Positions 22,700-31,730 of a stretch of 64,000 nt of DNA are shown here, in pieces; positions within the stretch are counted from its first letter, which is position 1, and every line of letters starts with the position of its first letter. The position numbers and the translations under genes were made by a program. The notes under the pieces are model-generated. The model made no database searches and was not told the origin of the DNA. It saw only the letters and a program-made list of their open reading frames with translations. This DNA comes from Lentzea guizhouensis. GTDB lineage: Bacteria; Actinomycetota; Actinomycetes; Mycobacteriales; Pseudonocardiaceae. The stretch spans positions 6,076,001-6,140,000 of the forward strand of contig NZ_CP016793.1 of the NCBI RefSeq assembly GCF_001701025.1, read 5' to 3'.

Positions 22700-25278
22700 C
22701 GGTCGAACTCTCCTGTGACGTCCTGGTGATCGGCGGTGGCACCGCGGGTTCCATGGCCGCGATCACCGCTGCCGAGGCCGGACGGGACGTGCTGCTGCTG
22801 GAGAAGGCCCACGTGCGGCACTCGGGTGCGCTCGCGATGGGCATGGACGGCGTCAACAACGCGGTCATCCCGGGCAAGGCACGCCCGGAGGACTACGTCG
22901 CCGAGATCACCCGCGCCAACGACGGCATCGTGAACCAGCGGACCGTGATGCAGACCGCGAACCGCGGTTTCGAGATGGTGCAACGGCTTGAGCGCTACGG
23001 CGTGAAGTTCGAGAAGGACTCGTTCGGCGAGTACCACGTGCGCCAGGTGCACCGGTCGGGCAGCTACGTGCTGCCGATGCCGGAGGGCAAGGACGTCAAG
23101 AAGGTGCTGTACCGGGTGATGCGCGAACGGCGGTTGCGGGAACGGCTGCGCATCGAGAACCGGGTCATGCCGGTGCGGGTGCTGGTCTCCGGCGGCCGTG
23201 CGGTCGGGGCGGCCGGCTTCAACACGCGCACGGGGGAGTTCGTGACCGTCGAGGCCGGGGCGGTGGTCCTCGCGACCGGTGCGTCCGGCCGGCTCGGGTT
23301 GCCCGCTTCCGGTTACCTGTACGGCACCTACGAGAACCCGACGAACGCCGGTGACGGGTACTCGATGGCCTACCACGCCGGGGCCGAGCTGTCCGGGATC
23401 GAGTGCTTCCAGATCAACCCGCTGATCAAGGACTACAACGGGCCCGCGTGCGCCTACGTCGGCAACCCGTTCGGCGCCTACCAGGTGAACTCGCTGGGGG
23501 AGCGGTTCGTCGACTGCGACTACTGGTCCGGGCAGATGATGGCCGAGGTGGCGGCGGAGATCGCGTCGGCCCGCGGACCGATCTACCTCAAGACCACGCA
23601 CCTGCCGGAGGAGTCGGTCGCGGCGCTGGAAGGGATCCTGCACGCCACCGAACGGCCGTCGCGCGGCACGTTCCACAGTGGACGCGGGCACGACTACCGC
23701 ACGCACGACATCGAGATGCACATCTCGGAGATCGGGTTGTGCGGCGGGCATTCCGCGTCCGGCGTGTGGGTGGACGAGAACGGGTGCACCACCGTGCCGG
23801 GGCTGTACGCGGCCGGAGACCTTGCCTGTGTGCCGCACAACTACATGATCGGCGCGTTCGTGTTCGGCGACCTGGCCGGTGCGCACGCCTCCGCGCACTT
23901 CGCCCGGCCGGACGCGTTGCCCGCCGAGCAGGTCGCCGAAGCGCACGAGCTGATCTTCCGGCACTCGCGGCACCCGGACGGGCCGCCGCAGCCGCAGGTC
24001 GAGTACAAGCTGCGCCGGTTCGTGAACGACTACGTGGCACCGCCCAAGAGCGAGACGAAGCTCTCCCTCGCCCTGGAGGCGTTCGCGCGGATGGAGGCGG
24101 AGATCGCGGCGATGGGCGCGCGCACCCCGCACGAGCTCATGCGGTGCGTGGAGGTGTCGTTCATTCGCGACTGCGCGGAGATGGCGGCGGCGTCGTCGTT
24201 GATGCGCGACGAGTCGCGGTGGGGGCTGTACCACTCGCGCGTGGACCTGCCCGAGCGCGACGACTCGCGCTGGTTCCACCACCTCAACCTGCGCAAGAAC
24301 GCCGACGGCGAGATGGAGTTCGTCAAGCGGCCGGTCGCGCCCTATCTGGTTGAGGTGGAAGGCGTGACGCACCGGCCCGGGGTGGAGGAGTTCCTCGGGT
24401 CCCGGTCGGTGCGGGTGAGCGCCGAGGTCTCTGATGTCGCTCCTGATGAGTCGGTGGTCGAGTCGGCGCGGGTGCTGGAGGTGCTGGCCCTGGTCGACTC
24501 GCAGCCCGCGCTCGCGGACCTGGAGCCGTACCTGGTGGACCCCGACCCGGTGGTGCGCAGGGCCGCGCTGGCCGTGCTGACCGAGGCTGTGCCACCTGGA
24601 TTCGAGTTCGCGCTGGTCAGGGCGATGGCGCAGGCCGAGACCCAGGAGGTCGCAGCCGCCGGGCTGCGCGAGCTGGTCGAGGTCGTACCGCCGTCGGAGG
24701 CGCTGAGGGAGGTCCTGGAACTCTCCCCGGCCAGGGCGATCGCGCTGGAGGTGCTGTGGGCGTTGAAGCTCGGCACCCCGCAGGTCTACGCGGCCGGGCT
24801 CGCCGACCCCGACCTGGAGGTGCGGCTGGCGGCGGTGCGCGGCCTCGTGGCGCTGCGCGAGGACGACCTGCTGGCCGCCGCGGTCGCGGACCCGGCACGG
24901 GAGCTGCGGGTCCAGGTCGCCAAGGGCACCGTCGACGTGTCCGTGCTGGTCACCCTGTCCGCCGACCTCGATCCGCTGGTGCGGGCAGCCGCGCTGGAGG
25001 CCGCCGAACGGGTCGGGCACCCGCCGTCGTTGCACGAGCGCGCGGTCGAGTTGCTGGCTGATCCCGCGTGGGAGGTGCGCGTCGGTGCCGCGAAGGCGCT
25101 CGACGACCGCGACCTGGTCGCCGGCCTGCTGACCGACCCCAACCTGGACGTGCGCAAGGCGGCGGTGCGGGCGCTCGCCAGGTGGGCGGACGACCCGGCG
25201 GTCGCGCTGGCGTTGAAGAGGGCGACGGACGACACGGACGCGGACGTGCGCGCCTACGCCCGCCGGGCGCTCGGCTGA
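22696..25278 (+). CDS. AprA/fumarate-reductase-like flavoprotein fused to HEAT repeats
   Basis: ATGA overlap with the ATPase stop; 860 residues. Residues 10-30 hold the FAD motif VIGGGTAGSMAAITAAEAG; GMDGVNNAV and ARITRAN-like text (ITRANDGIV), GASGRLGLPASGYLYGTYEN and EIGLCGGHSASGVWVDENG then YAAGDLACVPHN are the conserved FAD/active-site blocks of the fumarate reductase/adenylylsulfate reductase A family. From about residue 580 the protein is a string of HEAT/PBS-lyase-type repeats (DPDLEVRLAAVRGLVAL, DPNLDVRKAAVRALARW). Together with the AprB-like ferredoxin it could oxidise or reduce the imported compound, with the HEAT domain as a docking surface. Substrate unknown. Confidence 0.88.
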   Translation: MTVELSCDVLVIGGGTAGSMAAITAAEAGRDVLLLEKAHVRHSGALAMGMDGVNNAVIPGKARPEDYVAEITRANDGIVNQRTVMQTANRGFEMVQRLERYGVKFEKDSFGEYHVRQVHRSGSYVLPMPEGKDVKKVLYRVMRERRLRERLRIENRVMPVRVLVSGGRAVGAAGFNTRTGEFVTVEAGAVVLATGASGRLGLPASGYLYGTYENPTNAGDGYSMAYHAGAELSGIECFQINPLIKDYNGPACAYVGNPFGAYQVNSLGERFVDCDYWSGQMMAEVAAEIASARGPIYLKTTHLPEESVAALEGILHATERPSRGTFHSGRGHDYRTHDIEMHISEIGLCGGHSASGVWVDENGCTTVPGLYAAGDLACVPHNYMIGAFVFGDLAGAHASAHFARPDALPAEQVAEAHELIFRHSRHPDGPPQPQVEYKLRRFVNDYVAPPKSETKLSLALEAFARMEAEIAAMGARTPHELMRCVEVSFIRDCAEMAAASSLMRDESRWGLYHSRVDLPERDDSRWFHHLNLRKNADGEMEFVKRPVAPYLVEVEGVTHRPGVEEFLGSRSVRVSAEVSDVAPDESVVESARVLEVLALVDSQPALADLEPYLVDPDPVVRRAALAVLTEAVPPGFEFALVRAMAQAETQEVAAAGLRELVEVVPPSEALREVLELSPARAIALEVLWALKLGTPQVYAAGLADPDLEVRLAAVRGLVALREDDLLAAAVADPARELRVQVAKGTVDVSVLVTLSADLDPLVRAAALEAAERVGHPPSLHERAVELLADPAWEVRVGAAKALDDRDLVAGLLTDPNLDVRKAAVRALARWADDPAVALALKRATDDTDADVRAYARRALG

Positions 25279-25625
25279 TCTCCGTTGCCTTGTTCGTGGG
25301 CTTTGCGGAGCTTGGCGGTGGCCTTGAGCCGCCAGGCCTGTTCGACGAGCTCGGCGAGCTGGTCCTGGTCGACCTTCTCGAGATCGACCAGGATCGCGCC
25401 GTACCCGTCGTAGTGCGGCGTGGTGTAGAAGGCGGGGTCACCGGACGCGAGCAGCGCCGCTTTCTCGTCCAGCTCGCACATCAGCACGAGCCCGCCCTCG
25501 GCCTCGGTCCGCAGCCGGGCGAACCCCTTGCCCGCGACCTTCAGCGACGGCGTCCGGTACCAGGTCGACTCCTCGACCTCCGGCAGCCGTGACGCCAGCG
25601 TCACCACGTCATCCCAGGTAGGCAT
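25254..25625 (-). CDS. MmcQ/YjbR-family protein
   Basis: Start at ATG 25625 (an upstream extension has no SD). 123 residues: MPTWDDVVTLASRLPEVEES, TWYRTPSLKVAGKGFARL, CELDEKAALLASGDPAFYTT and HYDGYGAILVDL are the usual MmcQ/YjbR blocks. Members have a DNA-binding-like fold but no proven function. It is convergent with the flavoprotein gene and overlaps its end by 25 bp. Confidence 0.88.
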   Translation of the reverse strand: MPTWDDVVTLASRLPEVEESTWYRTPSLKVAGKGFARLRTEAEGGLVLMCELDEKAALLASGDPAFYTTPHYDGYGAILVDLEKVDQDQLAELVEQAWRLKATAKLRKAHEQGNGDQPSARRA

Positions 25626-25680
25626 GCCGCCATGCTCGCAGCACGCCGGTGGTTCCGCCTTGGACGAATGGAAACTCCGG

Positions 25681-25905
25681 TCACTGCTCCGCGACGAGCC
25701 AGCACAGGCAGAACGGGTGGCCGGCCGGGTCGGCGTAGACCTGGAAGTCGTCACCCGCGGTGGTGCCCCCGGCAGGCTTCAGCACCACCGCGCCGAGCGC
25801 CATGACGTGCTCGTGCGCCTCGGCGAAGTCCTCCACCCACAGGTCGAGGTGGACCTGCTGCCGGACGGGGCCGCCGGGCCACTGGGGCGGCACCGCCTCC
25901 GGGAC
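25681..25905 (-). pseudogene. C-terminal half of a VOC/glyoxalase-family protein
   Basis: The coding frame starts abruptly at VPEAVPPQWPGGPVRQQVHL and continues LDLWVEDFAEAHEHVMALGA ... DPAGHPFCLCW, the second beta-alpha-beta-beta-beta unit of the actinomycete VOC type that normally begins 60 residues earlier. A stop codon lies a few codons upstream. The only start is the GTG at 25893, giving 70 residues without the first unit. It is most likely a remnant left by a deletion. Confidence 0.7.
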
Positions 25906-26069
25906 TCTCGACCGTGACTCTCATCGAACGGACTCACGGGACACGCCCCAGGCCGCGGCGCCTCAGCAGGTCATGCCGGGGCGGCCCGGGTGAGAGCGAT
26001 CACGCACGCCGCCTGCCGAGTCGTTCACCACGTTCCCGGCCCTTCGCCACGGCACCCGGAGCGTCTACC

Positions 26070-26871
26070 GTGGACCTTGTGGACGTGCTCTCACCCTTGT
26101 CCGTAGCTCGTCCTCAGGCGGACGAGCGGATCAGCCGGCTGGAGTCGCGGCTGGTCAGGGACTGCGACCAGGTGCCGGCCAGCCTCGTGCACGAGTGGGT
26201 CGCCCGCGCCTACGCCCGCTTCTGCGACGCCCGAGTGCGCGACTTCATCCCGTTGCTGGTGGAACGCGCCGTCCGCGCCGCGGCCGAGAACTTCACCTCC
26301 GGTACCGCCCAGGTGCCGGACACCTGGTTCTCGAAGTGGTCCGAGAACACCGCCCGCCGCCTGCTCGCCGACACCCTGCCCCCGCTGGGCGCACACCGCC
26401 GGCGTCGCCCGCCGCGCCGAGCAGGTGGCCCGCGTCCTGCCGTTCGAGGAGCGCGAACTGCTCGTCGCCGCGGCCTGGCTGCACGACATCGGCTACGCGG
26501 CCGAGCTCACCGACACCGGCCTGCACCCCCTCGACGGCGCCCGCTACCTGCTGCGAGCCGGTATCTCGCCACGCGTGTGCGGCCTGGTCGCCCACCACTC
26601 CGGCGCGTCGGCGGTGGCCGAGGTGACCGGGATGGCCGACCAGCTGGCGGAGTTCCCCGACGAACGCGGCAGGCTCCGCGACGCGCTCTGGTACTCCGAC
26701 ATGACGACCAGCCCGGACGGCCACTCGATCACGGTGGAGGCCCGGCTCGCGGAGATCCGGCAGCGGCGCGGGCCGGAGGACCCGGTCGTGCGGGCGCTCG
26801 ACATCAACGTGGACGAGCGGCTGGCCGCGGTCCGCCGCGTCCACCGGTTGCTGCGCCGCACCTACAGCTGA
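26070..26871 (+). pseudogene. Three-helix-bundle domain joined to an HD-domain protein, one frame change
   Basis: The GTG at 26070 opens a frame encoding a 'three-helix bundle dimerization' domain (ADERISRLESRLVRD ... WVARAYARFCDARVRDFIPL). The frame then reads into WSENTARRLLADTLP, the start of an actinomycete HD-domain protein. At 26386-26391 (a run of five C) the frame changes by one base; the HD protein continues as RWAHTAGVARRAEQVARVLP, with HDIGY as the metal pair and MTTSPDG near the end. Normally these are two proteins. Removing one C restores the HD part. Likely a metal-dependent phosphohydrolase if intact. Confidence 0.6.
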
Positions 26872-26948
26872 GTTTTCGTTTTCCTCCAAGGTGATCGCCA
26901 CCTCGGACCGGCCCGTCGTGTGACGTGTGCCATAGTCCGCCGGTTCGG

Positions 26949-27713
26949 ATGATCGAGCACCGCCCGCCCGTGTCGAATGGTGGTGTGATCGGCGAAAGTC
27001 GGCGTGTCCCACCGGGTGTGGAGGGGTGGGTCGAGCCGTCGAGCATCGGGCGGGCCAGTCGCGAGCCCCTGCGTGACAGGTTCCGGCGGTGGTGGCGCGG
27101 CAGGTTCCGGCACACGGGCCTGGTCTACTGGCTCGTCACCCAGGGGTACCTGGTCCTGATCGTCTGCGCGGTCCTCTTCTGCTTCAACGGGTTCGTGCTC
27201 GGCTGGGACAAGGCCTACGAGATCAGCGCCCTGATCTCCTCGCCGTGGGACGTCGCCGCCGAGTCGCGGCACGCCTGGGTCTGGTTCCCGGCGCTGCTGC
27301 TGTCGATCGCGGGCTGGCTCGTCGTCACCGGCTTCGCGGGTGCGGTGGCCGGTTACATGGTCATCAACGCGACCTCGAACCGTTCTCCCGGCTCCAAGGG
27401 CGACCGGCTCGGCCCGTTGCCCACCGGCAACATCCCGCGCCTGGCCAGCCTCCAGTACTCCCGGCACGGCCACGAGATCCCGCCGTACTTCGCGCTCCGC
27501 TTCGCCATGCGCCACGAGGGCGACTGGCGCCAGGCCCAGGACCACTGGGAGCGGATGGTCATGCACTTCCTGCGCACCGACGGGTTCGACGGTGGCGACG
27601 GACCGGGCAGCGTGATGCGCCAGGCCGTGACGTACACGTCCTACTTCCTGCACGGGCTGTCCGGGCGGTGCCCGGAGTGCCACGGACCCGCGCACGACGG
27701 AACGGATGACTAG
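26949..27713 (+). CDS. Two-TM membrane protein (DUF6313-like)
   Basis: Start uncertain; ATG 26949 is used, with ATG 26925 and GTG 26985 possible. After a basic region (RDRFRRWWRGRFRH) come two TM segments (LVTQGYLVLIVCAVLFCF and ALLLSIAGWLVVTGFAGAVA), then a soluble tail with PPYFALRFAMRHEGDWRQAQ and DHWERMVMHFLRTDGFDGGD and a terminal CPECHGPAH that could bind zinc. I believe this is the DUF6313 group, of unknown function. The stop is directly followed by the GTG of the PstS-like gene, so the two are one unit. Confidence 0.65.
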   Translation: MIEHRPPVSNGGVIGESRRVPPGVEGWVEPSSIGRASREPLRDRFRRWWRGRFRHTGLVYWLVTQGYLVLIVCAVLFCFNGFVLGWDKAYEISALISSPWDVAAESRHAWVWFPALLLSIAGWLVVTGFAGAVAGYMVINATSNRSPGSKGDRLGPLPTGNIPRLASLQYSRHGHEIPPYFALRFAMRHEGDWRQAQDHWERMVMHFLRTDGFDGGDGPGSVMRQAVTYTSYFLHGLSGRCPECHGPAHDGTDD

Positions 27714-29492
27714 GTGCTGCCAGAGGACCCCGCGGCCCGCAGCCGCCTGCGCAAGGCCAGCCGGGAGCTGCTGAGGAAGGCCTACCCGGAGTACGACGAC
27801 GAGCAGGTCGAACGCGAGGTGGAAGCGGCCGAGAAGCGCGTGGAGCTGAGCGGTGACCCCGGCGCGTTCGCCGCGGTGACCCCGCCGCCCGGCACGTTGA
27901 TCGACGACGCCGCGCCCGTCGAACGCAAGGCCTGGTCGAGGCCCCTGCGCGCCGCCGTCGCCACGGTCGTGCTCGCGGGTGCGCTGGTGCTGATGGCGCT
28001 GTTCGTCGAGCAGACCGCCGGAACCTCCGTGCGGGCACAGGGCATCTGGGGTCTCGTGGCGGCGGCCGTGGCCTGCGCCGTGCTGGTCTACACGACCCAC
28101 CAGCACGCCCAGCAGGAACGCCTGCTGTCGTGCCGGGTGCGCATCGACGCGCCGTTCAGCGTCGACCGGGGCCGGCACGTCTCGCTCGACAGCGACGGCA
28201 TCCCGATCACCGACGCCGGCATCATCGTCGCCCGCGTCAAGAACACCGGCCGCGAACGCATCGAGTCCGACGACTACGTGACCCCGCTGTCCCTGCACTT
28301 CCCCGGCCGCCGACTGGTGTCCCTCGACGTCACCGAGTCCGAACCGCAGAACCTCGCCACCCTCGTGGCCGACCTGCCCGACCTCCGCGCGGTCCCCGGC
28401 GAGGACCGCGTGACGCTGCCGGCCGTGCGCCTCAAGCCCGACGCGTCGTTCAAGGTCGTCATCGTCCTGCAGGGCTCCGGCGGCGGCGCGAAGGTCGAGG
28501 GCAGGCTCCGCGACGGCCGCATCACCACCCAGGAGACCAAGCGCCGCACCGGCCCCTACACCCCGCTGTGGGCGGGCCTGACGGTGATCTTCCTGACCGG
28601 CGCGCTGACGGCGTTCCTGCTCCCACCCGTCGACCGCCCCGCCAACCTCGCCTGCGTCCGCGACACGCTCGCGTTGAGCGGCTCGACGGCCTTCGCCTCG
28701 ACCGCGGCCAAGCTCGCCGGCGCCTACGAGACCCTCTGCCCCGGCTCGGTCGTCCGGCTGAGCACCCGAGGCAGCCTCGCCGGCCTGCAACAGCTCAACA
28801 GCGCCCCGGACGAACGCCTGCTGGCCCTGTCCGACGTCAAAGCACCACCGGAGTTCGCTTCCCTGCGCTCCACCGATCTGGCCGTCATCCCGTTCGCCGT
28901 CGTCGCCCACAAAGCCCGCAAGATCAGCAACCTCACTACGCACCAGGTCATCAACATCTTCTCCGGCCGGCTGACCAACTGGAAGGACATCACCGGCGAG
29001 GACCACCCCATCCACGTCGTCGCCAGGAACACCGACTCCGGCACCCGCAAGACGCTGGAGGCCAGGCTGGGCGTGCAGGCCGACCTGAGCGCCACCTCCG
29101 AGAACTGCCGCGAACCCCGCCAGCCCGGCGACAGCGCGGTGATCTGCGAACGCACGTCCACCGCCGACGTGATCGCCGCCGTGGCCACCGACGAGTACGC
29201 GATCGGCTACTCCGACATCGCCAGCGCCCTGCAGAGCTCCAGCGTGCAGCCGCTCGCGATCGACAACGTCGGCGTGGCCGAGCTGACCGCCGACACCGCC
29301 GACGTGCTGCGCCTGAGGTACCGGTTCTGGGCGGTGGAGCGGATCTACCGCACCGCGGGCGCCGACGCGGCGGGCACGCTGGCGGCGGCGTTCCTCGAGT
29401 ACCTGAGGACGGACGAGGCGGCGGAGGTGATGCGGCAGTTCCGGTACCTGCCGTGCACCGACGCGAAGGTGGCAGAGCTGTGCGCGGGCTGA
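27714..29492 (+). CDS. Membrane-tethered PstS-like substrate-binding protein
   Basis: GTG immediately after the previous stop; 592 residues. N-terminus is cytosolic and charged, two TM segments follow at about 80-125 (AAVATVVLAGALVLMALF; GLVAAAVACAVLVYTTH), then a DUF-like beta domain (VSLDSDGIPITDAGIIVAR ... LPAVRLKPDASFKVVIVL), a third TM (LWAGLTVIFLTGALTAFLLP) and a C-terminal PBP2/PstS-type domain (TLALSGSTAFASTA ... INIFSGRLTNWKDITGED ... ARNTDSGTRKTLE). The PstS part keeps the SGST and SGTRK-type ligand loops. Being fixed to the membrane and lacking permease neighbours, it looks more like a sensor than a transporter part. Confidence 0.75.
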   Translation: MLPEDPAARSRLRKASRELLRKAYPEYDDEQVEREVEAAEKRVELSGDPGAFAAVTPPPGTLIDDAAPVERKAWSRPLRAAVATVVLAGALVLMALFVEQTAGTSVRAQGIWGLVAAAVACAVLVYTTHQHAQQERLLSCRVRIDAPFSVDRGRHVSLDSDGIPITDAGIIVARVKNTGRERIESDDYVTPLSLHFPGRRLVSLDVTESEPQNLATLVADLPDLRAVPGEDRVTLPAVRLKPDASFKVVIVLQGSGGGAKVEGRLRDGRITTQETKRRTGPYTPLWAGLTVIFLTGALTAFLLPPVDRPANLACVRDTLALSGSTAFASTAAKLAGAYETLCPGSVVRLSTRGSLAGLQQLNSAPDERLLALSDVKAPPEFASLRSTDLAVIPFAVVAHKARKISNLTTHQVINIFSGRLTNWKDITGEDHPIHVVARNTDSGTRKTLEARLGVQADLSATSENCREPRQPGDSAVICERTSTADVIAAVATDEYAIGYSDIASALQSSSVQPLAIDNVGVAELTADTADVLRLRYRFWAVERIYRTAGADAAGTLAAAFLEYLRTDEAAEVMRQFRYLPCTDAKVAELCAG

Positions 29493-29531
29493 GCAGTCCG
29501 CCGAGGTAGTGGCTTTCCCGGAAGGAACCCC

Positions 29532-29981
29532 ATGACGTTCATCAAACGCTTCGACCACGTCGGCATCACCGTCGCCGACCTCGACACCGCCACCGCGTTC
29601 TTCGTCGCACTCGGCCTGCGAGCCAGCCCCAAGATGGCCGTCGAGGGCGAGTTCCTGGACACGGTGATCGGCATGACCGGCGCGCGCACCGAGATCGTCA
29701 TGCTGCACGCACCCGACGGCGGCACCACCCTGGAGCTCTCCAGCTTCACCCGCCCTCAGCACCTCCCCGGTTCCCCCGCCGCACCCGCCAACGAGCTGGG
29801 CCTGCGCAACGTCGCGTTCGAGGTGCACGACCTGCAAGCGGCCGTCGACCACGCCGCAGCCGCGGGTTACGGGCTGGTGGGCGGCATCGGCGAGTACGAG
29901 GGGACGTGGCGGATGGCCTATGTTCGTGGTCCCGAGGGAATCATCGTGTCCTTGGCCGAACGACTGGGGGAGAGTTCATGA
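29532..29981 (+). CDS. VOC/glyoxalase-family protein
   Basis: GGAAGGAA lies 6 nt before the ATG. 149 residues with two beta-alpha-beta units: FDHVGITVADLDTATAFFVA with the first metal His, a mid Glu-containing TLELSSFTRP, NVAFEVHDLQAAVDHAAAAG and VRGPEGIIVSLAERL with the last Glu region. This is the complete glyoxalase/bleomycin-resistance fold. Its specific reaction is unknown. The stop overlaps the ATG of the YciI-like gene. Confidence 0.88.
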   Translation: MTFIKRFDHVGITVADLDTATAFFVALGLRASPKMAVEGEFLDTVIGMTGARTEIVMLHAPDGGTTLELSSFTRPQHLPGSPAAPANELGLRNVAFEVHDLQAAVDHAAAAGYGLVGGIGEYEGTWRMAYVRGPEGIIVSLAERLGESS

Positions 29982-30313
29982 GCACGACCGTGACCGACGA
30001 GCAGATCAAGGCCCTGGCCGCGACCGCCCAGCCTTACAGCGTCGCCCTGCTGCACTGGGGCACACGAACGGTTGCCGGCGCGGACGCGATCGAGCTGGAA
30101 CACCAGCGGCGCATGGTGTCGTTGCGCGCGGACGGCGTGATCGCGATCCTGTGTCCGGTCGCCTCTGACACGATGGCCGGCGTCGCGATCATGACCGTGT
30201 CGGCCGAGGAGGCCGCGGAGATCATGGCCGGCGACCCGTGCGTGCAGGCCGGGATGATGCGGTGCGAAGTGCACCCGTGCCACGGCTTCCCCGGCGACGC
30301 CCTGCCGGCGTGA
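29978..30313 (+). CDS. YciI-like family protein
   Basis: ATGA overlap with the VOC gene. 111 residues. The region VALLHWGTRTVAGADAIELE ... DGVIAILCPVASDTMAGVAI followed by SAEEAAEIMAGDPCVQAGMM and EVHPCHGFPGD matches the ferredoxin-like YciI fold, with the final catalytic-type His in HPCHGFPGD. Function in the family is mostly unknown (dehydrochlorinase-like in one case). Coupled to the VOC and kinase genes. Confidence 0.75.
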   Translation: MSTTVTDEQIKALAATAQPYSVALLHWGTRTVAGADAIELEHQRRMVSLRADGVIAILCPVASDTMAGVAIMTVSAEEAAEIMAGDPCVQAGMMRCEVHPCHGFPGDALPA

Positions 30314-30774
30314 AACGCGTGGTGATCCTCGGCCGCGGCGGCGCGGGGAAGTCGACGCTGGCGCGCGCCCTCGGCAAGGCCACCGGCCTGCCGGTCGTCG
30401 AGCTGGACAAGCACTTCTGGGGCCCGCGGCTGGAGCCGATGCCCGCAGAGCTGTGGGCCGTGGTGCAGGGCGAGCTCGCCGTGTCTGACCAGTGGATCAT
30501 GGACGGCGACCTCGGCCCGTACGACGTGCTGGAGGTGCGGCTGCAGCGAGCCGACACCGTTCTCCTGCTCGACTTCTCGTTCTGGCGGTGTGCCTGGCGG
30601 GCGTTGCTGCGGTCACGCGAGCGGGTCGACTTCTGGGTCTGGCTGTGGTCGTGGCGGCGCAAGAGCCGCCCGGTGCTGATGGACGCGATTGCTTCGCACG
30701 CCGGTGACGCGACGCTGCACGTGCTGCGCACCCCGCGGGCGACGAAGGCTTTCCTCACTCAAGCCCGGGTCTGA
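30310..30774 (+). CDS. P-loop nucleotide kinase-like protein (DNA topology modulation FlaR-like)
   Basis: GTG overlapping the previous TGA; 154 residues. Walker A GRGGAGKSTLARAL at 7-20, ELDKHFWGPRL (the LD(x)2-W lid typical of adenylate-kinase-like FlaR proteins), WIMDGDLGPYDVLEVRLQRA with the Walker-B-like aspartate, and LLLDFSFWRCAWRALLRSRE. These are the features of small adenylate-kinase-related proteins whose substrate is not known. Confidence 0.82.
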   Translation: MKRVVILGRGGAGKSTLARALGKATGLPVVELDKHFWGPRLEPMPAELWAVVQGELAVSDQWIMDGDLGPYDVLEVRLQRADTVLLLDFSFWRCAWRALLRSRERVDFWVWLWSWRRKSRPVLMDAIASHAGDATLHVLRTPRATKAFLTQARV

Positions 30775-31697
30775 CCCTCCGCGGTGAAGAGAGGACGGTC
30801 GGGAACCGGCAACCACTGACCTTCCGCCCAGGGTCGGTAGCGGCCCTGAACGTGGCCGATGAGCAGCGGCAGCGACGGGTGGCGGTTCGCCTCGTGCCAC
30901 AGCAGCGACCAGGGGTAGACCGGCGTGGGCCCGGTGACCGCGACCTGCACGACGTCCGGGTGCACCGGGAACTGGCGGGTGGTGCCGAAGGTGATCAGCT
31001 CCGGTGAGGCCCCGATCGTGTCCATGACGTGCTCGCCCCCGAACACCGGCCCGGAGCTGTCGATCCGGACCCCGAACTCGGCGCTGAGGTGGCGGTAGTA
31101 CTCCGCCCACTCGCTGTCGCCGGTGTTGCCTGGCATCCACGCGGTCAATCCCGCCAGTTCGTGGGTTGACACGCTCTTGCGCCTCGCCAGCCGGTGCCGA
31201 CGGCTGACCAGGATTGGAATCGGCTCCAAGCAGGCAGGGATCCGCTCGATTCCCGGCGGAAGAGGCCCGGTGACACGCCCGAACGCCACGTCGACCGACC
31301 CGCCGGCAAGCGCCGTCGCGTTGGAGCCGCGGGAGACCACGATGTCGACGTCGACATCGGTTGCCTCGTAGAACGCCCTGACCACATCGATCGGCGCTGC
31401 GACGCGGGCGAGCACGTCGATCCGCAACGGCCGCCGACGCGCGCGGAGCATCGCGGTGGCTTGGTCGGCGAGGCTGATGAGTGCCCTGGCGTGGGGCAGG
31501 AACGCCGTGCCGTCCTCAGTTGGCACGGCCCCGGTGCGCGACCGGTGCAACAGCACCACGTCCAGGTCGGCCTCCAGCCTGGCGATCCGTTTCGACACGG
31601 CCTGTTGCGTCATGCCGAGCCGGTCGGCCGCCTCGGTGAAGTGCCCGTCGTCGACGACGGCGAGGAAGGTTCGGACGGCACCGAGGTCCAGCTCCAC
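30759..31697 (-). CDS. LysR-family transcriptional regulator
   Basis: GTG at 31697 follows CAGGAG; 312 residues. N-terminal winged helix ELDLGAVRTFLAVVDDGHF then TEAADRLGMTQQAVSKRIAR is a standard LysR HTH. The effector domain follows (RIDVLARVAAPIDVVRAFYE ...). It is convergent with the kinase gene (16-bp overlap) and divergent from the phosphotransferase gene, which it probably controls through the inverted repeat in between. Confidence 0.9.
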   Translation of the reverse strand: MELDLGAVRTFLAVVDDGHFTEAADRLGMTQQAVSKRIARLEADLDVVLLHRSRTGAVPTEDGTAFLPHARALISLADQATAMLRARRRPLRIDVLARVAAPIDVVRAFYEATDVDVDIVVSRGSNATALAGGSVDVAFGRVTGPLPPGIERIPACLEPIPILVSRRHRLARRKSVSTHELAGLTAWMPGNTGDSEWAEYYRHLSAEFGVRIDSSGPVFGGEHVMDTIGASPELITFGTTRQFPVHPDVVQVAVTGPTPVYPWSLLWHEANRHPSLPLLIGHVQGRYRPWAEGQWLPVPDRPLFTAEGQTRA

Positions 31698-31730
31698 CAA
31701 CAACTCCTGGTTGTCTTCGGTCGGCGTGTC

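Noticed and set aside
22411..25035. 874-codon open frame on the - strand opposite the flavoprotein
   Set aside because: Shadow of the AprA-like/HEAT gene; composition is that of antisense GC-rich DNA and it has no motif.
26862..29852. 996-codon open frame on the - strand
   Set aside because: Antisense of three well-supported + strand genes; Gly/Arg/Glu-rich without any fold.
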